Shown: piece after piece, positions 1 through 12,000 of the stretch
Numbering within the stretch: the first letter of the stretch is position 1
Layout of the letters: the number at the start of each line of letters is the position of its first letter
NCBI GenBank assembly: GCA_031287845.1
Contig: JAITSI010000091.1
Coordinates: forward strand, 1 to 19,997
Direction: 5' to 3'
Source: Puniceicoccales bacterium
Lineage (GTDB): Bacteria > Verrucomicrobiota > Verrucomicrobiia > Opitutales > JAIRLM01
Length of the DNA: 19,997 bases
Position numbers and translations under genes: made by a program
Notes under the pieces: model-generated
What the model was told of the DNA's origin: nothing
The model's input: only the letters and a program-made list of their open reading frames with translations
Databases searched by the model: none

Positions 1-110
1 GCGCCCGTGGGAGGCCCTTCCCTCAAGAAGTCAAGTTCCTGCACCACAGGTCCATATCGGTCATTTTTCCAGGTGAAGGTGGAGTGTGGGTTTACGGGTC
101 CCGACCCTAG
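1..110 (+). repeat. Dispersed MITE-like element, locus 1 (right end only, cut by window edge)
   Basis: This is the right-end portion of the dispersed element that is complete at 12238-12550. It contains the conserved block with TCAAGAAGTCAAG and the CCACAGGTCCATATCGG stretch, and ends in the terminal repeat TTTACGGGTCCCGACC at 91-106 followed by CTAG at 107-110. The same block is present at 4797-4897 in the same orientation, and at 12242-12345 and 19671-19790 in reverse orientation. The rest of this copy lies before the window. No open frame is conserved across copies. Confidence 0.85.
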
Positions 111-126
111 GCTCAGGACTCGTAAA
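91..126. repeat. Two facing terminal repeats around a central CTAG
   Basis: TTTACGGGTCCCGACC (91-106), CTAG (107-110) and GCTCAGGACTCGTAAA (111-126) form an imperfect palindrome in which 13 of 16 positions pair. The left arm is the right end of the locus-1 element. The right arm is a second, inverted copy of the same 16-bp terminal repeat with no recognisable element body behind it. It may be a remnant of a neighbouring insertion at the same CTAG. Confidence 0.75.
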
Positions 127-155
127 TTTCCCCCCTCCCGGATGGGAGAAAATTT
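124..155 (-). terminator. Hairpin at the 3' end of the 154-459 gene
   Basis: Read on the minus strand, a CTCCC stem (148-144) with a 4-nt loop and GGGAG (139-135) is flanked on both sides by AAATTT, which can extend the pairing. The hairpin overlaps the TAA stop codon at 154-156. It ends in AAATTT rather than a long U tract, so it is only terminator-like. Confidence 0.4.
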
Positions 156-459
156 ATGAGATCTGAATCGGGAGCGTTCTCCCCACCTGCCGTTCCGCCG
201 CCAGATCGTCCGACAGTTTGAAATTTTTCTCCGCCGTGAGCTGGCCAACCTCTTCCCCGGCATTGTCGTTGAACGAGTCCAGGCTCCTGTTGAATTCCTT
301 GCGGAACGAGGCCGACTGCGAACCGACTGCCCCGGTGGGTTCCACGGTCGCAAATCCGTTCTTGCTGCCTACGGCCATCTGCCCCTGCACCATGGCAGCT
401 TCGGCGCCCATGGCCTGCAGGTACTCTGCGCTGGGCCGCGTGAGGGACATGTCGGACAT
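154..459 (-). CDS. Small protein of unknown function, 101 aa
   Basis: I do not recognise this protein. It begins MSDMSLTRPSAEYLQAMG and has two possible starts, at 459 and 448 (residue 4); the reading frame extends further upstream but into sequence with no likely coding character. It has no hydrophobic segment and looks soluble and polar, with a charged C-terminal half (residues ~55-90) rich in E, D, K, N and Q that could be helical. No clear Shine-Dalgarno precedes either ATG. It is transcribed away from ftsH, with about 125 bp between the two starts, and a hairpin overlaps its stop codon. Its size would suit a small secretion-apparatus or chaperone-type protein, but no motif supports either. 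Confidence 0.5.
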   Translation of the reverse strand: MSDMSLTRPSAEYLQAMGAEAAMVQGQMAVGSKNGFATVEPTGAVGSQSASFRKEFNRSLDSFNDNAGEEVGQLTAEKNFKLSDDLAAERQVGRTLPIQIS

Positions 460-540
460 GGTTTCCAGTCTGGAATGCCGCGCCCTTGCTGCAAGAAAAA
501 AATTGCCAGACGACCGCTGCGAAAATTTTGCCGTCGGCGG

Positions 541-568
541 TTGACTTCCCCGGCACCATTCCTTAGGT
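541..568 (+). promoter_or_regulatory. Weak candidate sigma-70-type promoter for ftsH
   Basis: TTGACT (541-546) matches the -35 consensus at five of six positions. The best -10-like hexamers are TTAGGT (563-568) or TAGGTG (564-569), a poor match at 16-17 nt spacing. Transcription would start just upstream of the ATG at 585, giving a very short leader. Confidence 0.3.
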
Positions 569-584
569 GAACGGCCCTGCTGCC

Positions 585-2648
<2,064 letters not shown>

Positions 2649-3735
2649 TCCGGCTCGTCGAGGAATGGGGCCAGCAGGGCGGCGTAGTTTTCCGGCGGGA
2701 GCAGTTTTTTGCATAGGTCACACTCCCTTTCTAGTAATTTGTTTGTGCCTGCGATGTGGGGAAAAAGGAGGTGCCGCTGGCTGTGGTGCAGCAGGGCAAA
2801 GGCGCGGCGAAAGGCCCGCATCTGGTCCCGGAATCGCTCGCTAAGGACGTCGTAGGAAATGGTTTGCGAATCCAGATCCAGGAGACACAGGCTGCCTTTC
2901 CGGCAAAAGTAGTGATAGCCAATTTTTTCTATCACCATGGCGCGGCGGGCCATCCTATGGATGGCGATGAAGTGGACCAGGTCCTCGCACATGTCGATGC
3001 GGCTATTGCAAAATTCCGGCCCAATCAGGTCCAGCGCTGCCCGATAGGTGTCACTGCGCACAAAGATTCTCCGCATGTTGCCGGCAAAGATGCAGCGGCG
3101 CAGCAGATGGTGCAGGGGCTTGCCATGGGCAATGCCGTAGGGTATGCGTTCCTTCGCCCGGCGAATCCCCCGCATGCCGTTCCGGTAGACGTACTCCAGG
3201 AACTCCACCACGTCCACGTCCAGCCCTTGGCCATGGCCGTAGGCCACCTCGGCAATGTCCCGCTCCAGGGCGTCGTCGCCGTCCAGGCTCAGCAAAAATT
3301 TTCCCCTCGCCTCCCGCACGCCCCGGCAGCGCACCCGATTGATTCCCTGATTGCTCGCATTGTGCAGGATGCGCACGCGGTCATCCCCCTGCGCAAATTC
3401 CACGGCGATGGCCAGCGTAGCATCATCGGCCCCATCGTCGATGCAGAGAATTTCGATGTCCCGTAGGGTTTGGCCACGGGCGCTCTCCAGGGCCCGCCGC
3501 AGGAGCGGACCCTCGTTAAAAAAGGGAACCAGAACCGTGACGGCCGGATGGCGCAGCTCGCTGAGCATTGGAGAAGGCTGGCGCGGAGGTGGATGAAAGG
3601 CAAGAATTTTCCCCGCCGGGCCGGAAAGGGCAGGAACTCGCGCTGACCCCATCCTCCCGGCCGGGTCCGAATCCGCAGGGGCGGAGGGCCGGTGGCAGAA
3701 GTTGCGGGCACCAACCGGATCCGGGCCGCGGGAGA

Positions 3736-4377
3736 TCAGCCGGGCGGGTGCAGGTTCGGCCGGCGGCGGGGCGGGAAGGGGTAGATGCGGTCGCCGAAGT
3801 GGCGAAGCAGCTCGTTGAAGCTGGCAAAGACGACGCCGTAGCCCAGGAACCAGGCAAGGCCGTAGAGCGCCCACCAGCAGGTGCACTGCAGGCCGACGAA
3901 GCCGAGCGCCGGCCAGACCATGGGCCACCAGAAAAAGCGCAGGTAGTGGCGGTAGGTGGCCGGGCAGAGGCAGTCGCGGAAGCGCTCCCGCGGGAAGTAG
4001 AGCATGAGACAGGTGAGAAAAACCGGCAGGGTGAGGATGGTGGTGAGGGGGAAGAGGGTCGGCCAGCAGAGGAAGACGTGGCCGAAGCTGCCCAGCCACA
4101 GCGCCTCCGCTGCCAGCCACGCCAGGGCCATCGCGCCGAGCTGGTGGATGCCGGTAAAGCAGAGCAGGCGCAGGCCGTCGACCAGCAGCCGGACCGGGTC
4201 GTTCCACTCCGGCAGCTGCACGCCGCCGTCGGAGGCATGGTGGGGATCCCGGGCAAAGCGGTAGAGGTAGCCAAAGGCCAGGATGTTCACCAGGGGCACG
4301 AACATGAGCAGCGTCCCCAGGCTCACCTTGGCCCAGAGCCGCCCGTCGCTGAAGCGGGGAAAGAGGACGTTCTTCAC
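3736..4377 (-). CDS. DUF4013-like multi-pass membrane protein, 213 aa
   Basis: Integral membrane protein of unknown function. Hydrophobic segments lie at about 19-38, 69-93, 101-128, 150-175 and 178-190. The stretch VPLVNILAFGYLYR followed by LPEWNDPVRLLVDGLRL (55-71) is the arrangement I associate with the DUF4013 family (a GYL..R end of a helix, then LPEW(D/N)D...FVDGL); no catalytic role is known for that family. The GTG at 4377 is preferred because it opens directly before the conserved region and a GGAG lies just upstream, though closely spaced. An ATG at 4512 in the same frame lies in repeat sequence and was rejected. It is followed at 167 bp by the glycosyltransferase and is divergent from rpsA. 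The tail is Pro/Arg rich. Confidence 0.8.
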   Translation of the reverse strand: MKNVLFPRFSDGRLWAKVSLGTLLMFVPLVNILAFGYLYRFARDPHHASDGGVQLPEWNDPVRLLVDGLRLLCFTGIHQLGAMALAWLAAEALWLGSFGHVFLCWPTLFPLTTILTLPVFLTCLMLYFPRERFRDCLCPATYRHYLRFFWWPMVWPALGFVGLQCTCWWALYGLAWFLGYGVVFASFNELLRHFGDRIYPFPPRRRPNLHPPG

Positions 4378-4498
4378 AGCTCCACGCTGTCCGCTGGAAA
4401 AAATTTTGGCAATGGATTTTTGTCCAATGGCGGAGAAAGTGGCCGAAAGCGGACATGGAAGCTGCCGCGCTCCCTCTGGCATCCCCTCCGCGAAGTGC

Positions 4499-4897
4499 CG
4501 TCGCCACGGCACCGGTGGCTTGTGGGAAGCGGAGCACGGCGAAGCTGGGGGCGACGCCCCAAACCGGGCCTGGAGGTCTCAAAGGGGGCTGCCGCGCCCC
4601 TTTGCCAATCCCCCGCCCACGGAGTGCCGCAGCATCGATAGTTGGGGGAAGCGGAGCTGGGGGCACAGCCCCCAATAGGGCCCGGCCGGCCCTCGAGGCC
4701 GCGATGCTTCCGCCATCGCAGCGCGCAGGTCGCCCCGCGTAGCCTTTTTGCCATCGGAGCCGGCCCGCGGCACTGCCCGCTCCGCGGGGCAGCGCCGGTG
4801 AGAGGCCTTTCCTTCAAGAAGTCAAGCTCCTGCACCACAGGTCCGCATCGGTCACTTTTCCGGGTGGAGGTGGAATGTGGTTTTACGGGTCCTGACC
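4499..4897 (+). repeat. Dispersed MITE-like element, locus 2 (composite, right end intact)
   Basis: A mosaic of element modules lies between the divergent DUF4013-like gene and rpsA. The first part (4499-4615) matches locus 3 at 6781-6915: GTGCCGTCGCCACGGCACCG, then a GGGGGC/GCCCC hairpin, then an AAAGGGG..CCCCTTT hairpin. The second part (4640-4897) matches the complete copy at 12242-12460 read in reverse, plus a stretch around 4715-4755 that is shared with locus 5. It ends in the terminal repeat TTTACGGGTCCTGACC (4882-4897) followed by CCAG, one base from CTAG. The opposite terminal repeat is not found. Confidence 0.85.
4581..4603. terminator. Symmetric GC-rich hairpin inside locus 2
   Basis: AAAGGGGGC, a TGCCGC loop and GCCCCTTT pair apart from one extra G, giving a hairpin with A and T tracts on its two sides, so it could act in either direction. 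A near-identical copy is at 6882-6903. A second strong hairpin, TGGGGGC-ACA-GCCCCCA, lies at 4658-4674. Confidence 0.4.
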
Positions 4898-5054
4898 CCA
4901 GTCCCCGGCGCCCTCCGCCGCCGGAGGAAAAACCCAGCCGGGTCGGAAAAATCCTTGCATTTGGGAAAAACGCGGCAGAGTGTGGCCGAGGAGGCCGATG
5001 GGAGGTCCGCCGGCAAATCCGTAGAAAAGTAACAGCCATCCCTTCGCCCCGCGC

Positions 5055-5059
5055 GGAGG
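5055..5059 (+). promoter_or_regulatory. Ribosome binding site of rpsA
   Basis: GGAGG lies 8 nt before the ATG at 5068. It fixes the start of a reading frame that stays open for another 426 bp upstream into repeat sequence. Confidence 0.8.
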
Positions 5060-5067
5060 CAAAATTT

Positions 5068-6708
5068 ATGCAACACGTCATGGAAGAGCTGCTGGCCGGC
5101 AGCGCCGTCGCCCGGCTTAGGGCGGGCCAAATCGTTCGAGGGGTCGTCACCGAGGTGCGCCAGGGCGAGGTCGTGGTGGACATCGGAGCCAAGTCGGAGG
5201 GCAAGGTGCGCCTGTCCGAGTTCGATGACCCCAACGACGTCCAGCCGGGCCAGGAAATCGACGTCTACCTGGAAAAGGTGGAGGATCAGTTTGGCAGTCC
5301 GATCATCTGCTACGACCGGGCTCAGCAGCAGAAAAACTGGGAAAAGATCGCGGCAACGGCCGAGGAGGGGGGCGTGGTCACGGGAAAGATTAAGGGAAAG
5401 ACCCGCGGCGGGCTCCTGGTGGGCATCGGCGTCGATGCCTTCCTGCCCTCGTCCCAGCTGGACATCCAGCCGGTGAAAAACGTCGAGCAGTTCATCGGCA
5501 GGACCTACGACTTCAAAATTATTAAAATTAACCAGGAGCGGAGGAACATCGTCCTATCCCGGCGGGAGCTGCTCGAGGACGAGCGGCGGGAAAAGTCGCG
5601 GCGGCTCTTCGACGAGCTCAAGGTCGGCGACCTGGTCAAGGGCTTTGTGAAAAACATCACCGACTACGGCGCCTTCGTCGACCTGGACGGCTTCGATGGG
5701 CTTCTCCACGTCACGGACATGGGCTGGGGAAGGGTTACCCACCCCAACCAGGTGGTCCGCATCGGGGAAGAGCTCACCCTGATGGTCATCGCCATCGACC
5801 GGGAAAAGGAGCGGGTTTCCCTGGGCCTGAAGCAGACCATGGCCAACCCCTGGGACAACATCGAGCAGCGCTATTCCATCGGCACCTGCGTCAAGGGCAA
5901 GGTGGTTAATCTTGTCCCCTACGGGGCATTCGTGGAGCTGCAGGACGGCGTGGAGGGCCTGGTCCACGTGACGGAGATTTCCTGGACCCGGAAGATCGCC
6001 AAGCCATCCGACGTGCTGAAAATCGGCCAGGAGGTGGAGGCGGTGGTCATCGGCATCCAGAAGGAGGAGCAGAAAATTGCCCTGGGCCTGCGCCAGCTGG
6101 AGGAAAATCCCTGGGAGCAGATCGCCCACCGCTACCCCGTCGGCACCGTGGTCAAGGGCCCCATCCAGAGCCTCACCACCTACGGCGCGTTCGTGGAGCT
6201 GGAGCAGGGAATCCACGGCATGGTGCACGTCTCGGACGTCTCCTGGACCCGCAAGCTCAAAAATCTCGAAGAGCTTTTCCACGTGGGGGACGAGGTGGAG
6301 GTGGTCGTGCTCTCCGTCGACGAGGATGGGCACCGCATCGCACTGGGCATCAAGCAGCTGTCCGACAACCCCTGGAACCGCATCCACGAATTCTTCAAGG
6401 TGGGCGCCGTGGTCAAGGGAAAGGTGGTCAAATTGACGAACTTCGGCGCGTTCGTGGAACTGGAACAGGGCATTGACGGCTTCATCCACATCGGTCAAAT
6501 CCGGGAAGAGCGGGTGGAAAAGATTCGCGACGTGCTCAAAATCGGCGAGGAGGTACAGACCCGGGTGATCAAAATTGACGCCGCCAACGAGCGCATTGCC
6601 CTATCCATCAAGGCATTGGACTATGATCCACGGGCATTGCAGAACGAGATCAACGCCTGGAAGAGCGGGGCGCAGAGCGAGTTCGGGACGCTGGGCGACC
6701 TGCTCTAG
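5068..6708 (+). CDS. rpsA: 30S ribosomal protein S1
   Basis: S1 binds mRNA on the small subunit and helps load messages with weak ribosome sites. The 546-aa protein has six S1 (OB-fold) domains at about 19-85, 100-166, 185-255, 270-341, 356-428 and 443-515, the full bacterial set. The four C-terminal domains carry the conserved VKG.V....YGAFV.L.G..GL.H/VT pattern, while domains 1 and 2 are diverged, as is normal for the ribosome-anchoring part. The length is close to the 557 aa of Escherichia coli S1. The start is set by GGAGG 8 nt upstream. The TAG stop is part of the CTAG (6705-6708) that borders the next repeat element, so the extreme C-terminus may have been defined by that insertion. It is convergent with rpoD. 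Confidence 0.97.
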   Translation: MQHVMEELLAGSAVARLRAGQIVRGVVTEVRQGEVVVDIGAKSEGKVRLSEFDDPNDVQPGQEIDVYLEKVEDQFGSPIICYDRAQQQKNWEKIAATAEEGGVVTGKIKGKTRGGLLVGIGVDAFLPSSQLDIQPVKNVEQFIGRTYDFKIIKINQERRNIVLSRRELLEDERREKSRRLFDELKVGDLVKGFVKNITDYGAFVDLDGFDGLLHVTDMGWGRVTHPNQVVRIGEELTLMVIAIDREKERVSLGLKQTMANPWDNIEQRYSIGTCVKGKVVNLVPYGAFVELQDGVEGLVHVTEISWTRKIAKPSDVLKIGQEVEAVVIGIQKEEQKIALGLRQLEENPWEQIAHRYPVGTVVKGPIQSLTTYGAFVELEQGIHGMVHVSDVSWTRKLKNLEELFHVGDEVEVVVLSVDEDGHRIALGIKQLSDNPWNRIHEFFKVGAVVKGKVVKLTNFGAFVELEQGIDGFIHIGQIREERVEKIRDVLKIGEEVQTRVIKIDAANERIALSIKALDYDPRALQNEINAWKSGAQSEFGTLGDLL

Positions 6709-6745
6709 GATCAGGATCCGTAAACCCGGTACGCCGGTTGACGGT

Positions 6746-6761
6746 GGGGCTGCGCCCCTTT
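6746..6761 (+). terminator. Possible terminator after rpsA
   Basis: GGGGC-TGC-GCCCC (6746-6758) followed by TTT lies 37 nt past the rpsA stop. The stem is short and strong, but the T run is only three bases. Confidence 0.4.
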
Positions 6762-6881
6762 AGCAGTCCCCCTTCACGATGTGCCGTCGCCACGGCACCG
6801 ACGCCGGGGGAAGCGGAGTACCGCGAAGCTGGGGGCGCGGCCCCCAACCGGGCCTGCCGACCCTGGGGGCCTGGAGGTCCT

Positions 6882-6903
6882 AAAGGGGCTGCCGCGCCCC
6901 TTT
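6882..6903. terminator. Bidirectional terminator-like hairpin between rpsA and rpoD
   Basis: AAAGGGGC (6882-6889), a 6-nt loop TGCCGC and GCCCCTTT (6896-6903) form a perfect 8-bp stem with A and T tracts at the two ends. Its position between convergent genes suits a two-way terminator, although it is also a module of the dispersed element. Confidence 0.5.
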
Positions 6904-7031
6904 GCCAATCCTCCGGCACAGGACTTTGCACTGGCGCAGGGCCTTGCCCCGGCGCAGCATTGTCGCGGTGGCGTTGGCCCGTGGGAGCGGACCGCGAGCC
7001 GGACGCAGGGGATGGGGGGTTGTTTTTTTCC

Positions 7032-8849
<1,818 letters not shown>

Positions 8850-9004
8850 GGGGGTGCATTTTGCGCGACGCGGGACAAAGACAAGTCCGGAGTGCATTCA
8901 TTTTGAAAATTTTCTGCCAATTCCCTGCCATCCTGGCCCAATAGCTCCCATCCCGGCCGAACCGATCCCAATGCGTCCCCGGCACGGAGCGGCATGGAAT
9001 TGCA

Positions 9005-9032
9005 TTGACGATGGCGCCGCCGGCACTAGGAA
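9005..9032 (+). promoter_or_regulatory. Weak candidate promoter for the large repeat protein
   Basis: TTGACG (9005-9010), 16 nt, then TAGGAA (9027-9032) lie directly upstream of the ATG at 9046, implying a nearly leaderless transcript. The -10 match is poor, but the layout resembles that before ftsH (TTGACT followed by TAGGTG). Confidence 0.25.
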
Positions 9033-9045
9033 TCCGGCCTTTCCC

Positions 9046-12000
9046 ATGGCATCGGTGCAATCCGTCAGTAGTTTTAGCCGCGCCTGCGCCTCCTGCCCGC
9101 TGCTCTTGAAGCCCGTGGTGAGCACCCTGGGTATTTTTTTGGCAATTTTGACCCTGCCCCTTGTCTTGCCTTGTTTCCTCTTCCTGCCCTTCGTTCTCCT
9201 TTTGAATAGGCAGAATGGCCTGCGCCGCGGCGTTGTGGCAATTGTCACATTCGCCCCCACCCGCAGTTTTTTATGCGCCCTCTGGTCGAAGAAGTCCGCC
9301 GCTAGCCCAGGCACTTCGCCGTTAACCTCCCCAGGGCAGACCCCCTCGGAGCCAACCTCCTCGGAGCAGGCCTCCTCGGAGCCAATCTCCCCGGAGCAGA
9401 TCTCTTCGGAGCCAATCTCCCCAGGGCAAACCTCACCGGAAGGGACTACTTTGGAGTTATCCTCTTCGGAACAGGCTACTTTGGCGTTTGTCTCCTCGGC
9501 TCAAGCCGTTAATGTGCCGATCGCCTCGACGCCAACGGCTTCGCCACCCGTCCAAGTGTCAGCCACCCAGCAAAATCTAATCAGGGAAATGGTCGATGCG
9601 GTGAACGCAATTGAGGAAAAATTAAAAAAAGTTTCGAGCAACGGCGAAAGCACGTTCTCCCCATTCGTGGGCCAATGGTCATGCGATGGTGCGCGGCCCT
9701 CCGTTCAAAAAATTAGGGAATTGTTGCAGAAGCTGCGCATTCAGATTGCCAATCTGAATAACCAGACGGATGAACAAGTGCAACAGCTGCTGGACCATCT
9801 ATTGGGGATTCAACAAGATCCAAACTGCTTTGGACGTTTGATTGCCGCCGATCCGAATGTAATAGAAAATAATGGCATTCGGTTCACATTTCGAATGCCG
9901 GTGGCAGACTTCATAGACGCCATCCGCCACGAAAGTAACTGGGCCGAGACCTGGGAGTGGCTGCAGTTGGAAGAGGCAGGAAGAGCCAGCCCGCAAACCG
10001 TAACGGCCATGCAAAAACTTTTTTCAGATCATCCAAAAATATTCCCATCCCCCAGCGACCCCTCCGCGATGTGGTTTATCCATTGTAATCTGCCACTGCG
10101 TGAGAAATTGTGCGAGGCACTGGAAAGTATTTCCACAGAATGGAATAATTGCATGCAAATTGAATTATCATACAGACCCGAATTGGAGAAATTCATAGCC
10201 TCAACCATCCCGAAAGTCTTTGTTGGCTTGGTGACAAATATCCAGGAATGCCATGAAAGAAGGCGCTGTAGTCAATGGCATGACAAAGATATTTTAGGGG
10301 AATCTTTCACTTTTTTAGAGAAATACATAAGAAAAATAGACGATCAATTGATGCCCTATTCATATTTTTATATGAATTCCCATTTTCGTATAGGAAAAAT
10401 TTTATCTTTCCCGGATTCGGATGAGGACACTGATAGTAAATTCACTCAAGATTGGTACATTGAAGCAATAGCGCGGATCAAAAAAATGGCCGAGATAATA
10501 GACAAAATCGTGGAAGGGGTAAATAATTTACCAATTGACAATGAAAGTGGTAAGCAATTAGTTCCGGGTTCATGGCTGTGCGAAGGCGCGCGACCCTCCA
10601 TTGAGATCGTTAGAGAATTATTGAGAGAATGTCGCTGGAAGGTCCTTTTTGGGGATATGGGAGTACTTACTATTCTAGATTTTCTTAAGTTGCTAGAAAG
10701 TGTCGAAGAAGATATAACATGCACTCTTAGCGGTTTTATTTTTGCCTATTTGGAACTGGAAAAGGGGAATGGCGCTTGCTTTACGTTTCGAATTCCGGAG
10801 TTAAACATTATTGGTTCCGGTAGACATGGCAAGGAGGAGAAAAGGGCCTATGCCTGCCTGATGGAGGAATGGAGGAAGATGGCCACCCGGGAATCGGTGA
10901 AGGACATGCGAGAACTATTAACAAAATATTTAAGTCCATCCATTAAGGATGATTTGACGGACAAATATGTTTCATATTTCATCTACTGCAGTTTGCCACA
11001 ACGCGAAATAATGTACGCTGCGCTGAGCTGTGTTTTAAAGAGATATGATGAAATTTTACAAATCGAATCCCTGTACCAGAACGAGCTACGCGAAATTCTG
11101 AACTCGATTCTCCTGCAAACCTTCACTGTAGTTGCAAGAGAAAGGTTGTGCAGTGGGAGTGGCACACAGTGCTGTAACGATTTTTTTGCAGATTTCATTG
11201 CGGAAATAAATCGGCATTTGCGTCAGTCCGGTATCTGTGGCGAGACTATTGAATATGATAAAGTTAGAGAAATTTTAGGACATTTAGACCTGAAAGACAT
11301 TTGTCCATCGAAATGTTCGCCCATGGATGTCCCAAGGGAGCCTGCTGATGAAATGCGCATGATGGTGGACAAAATCGCGGGAAAATTAAAAATTATGGAA
11401 GGGGACGAAAAAAACGCTGATCAGTTAATCATGAATCAATGGGCGTGCGCGGACGTGCGACTTCCCTTTGCGAAGGCCAGGGAACTATTGCTGTATATGC
11501 GCAAGAAACTCTTCTCTCTGAGAAGGCATGAGGCAGGTCGTCAAAAACAGGTACTGGAATATCTGCAAAAAATTGAAAGTGATCCGAACTGCTTTGGGCG
11601 TTTGATTGTCGCCGATCCGGAACTGGAAGAGGAGGGAAGCATTCACTTCATATTTCGAGCGCCAATAATAAATTTTTTGGATTATGTATGCGATAGCGGT
11701 GGCAGGGAAAACTGGAGCAAGGCTTGGGCATGGCTATTGCGGGAGGATGAGGGAAGAGCCAATCTGGAAACCGTAAGGGCCATGCAAGAACTTTTGAAGC
11801 CGCTAGGTGAGGATTGCTTGAAGGACAAATCCATTATACGCTTTATCCACTGCAATCTGCCACTGCGCGAGAAACTATGCGCGGCGCTGGCAAGTATCAT
11901 TGCAAGATATGAAGAAAAGCTTCAGGCTGAATCATCACGCTTTCCTCAGCAAGGAGAAAATATGGCCCCAGCCGTTCTTCAAGCTTTCAAAGATCTAGTG

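Larger units (their letters stand above)
6705..6915 (+). repeat. Dispersed MITE-like element, locus 3 (left end only)
   Basis: It starts with CTAG (6705-6708, shared with the rpsA stop codon) and the terminal repeat GATCAGGATCCGTAAA (6709-6724), then CGCCGGTTGACGGTGGGGC, which is also at the corresponding end of locus 4. GTGCCGTCGCCACGGCACCG follows at 6781-6800, the hairpin TGGGGGC-GCG-GCCCCCA at 6830-6846 and an A/T-flanked hairpin at 6882-6903. The right terminal repeat is absent; similarity to other copies fades near 6915. The rest of the gap to rpoD (6916-7031) shows nothing I can identify. Confidence 0.8.

Noticed and set aside
154..459. Assigning the small protein as a type III needle or inner-rod subunit
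   Set aside because: The size is compatible, but no family motif can be seen and it is far from the sct genes.
4642..5067. 142-codon N-terminal extension of S1
   Set aside because: It translates repeat DNA, and S1 has its usual start at 5068 with a good ribosome site.
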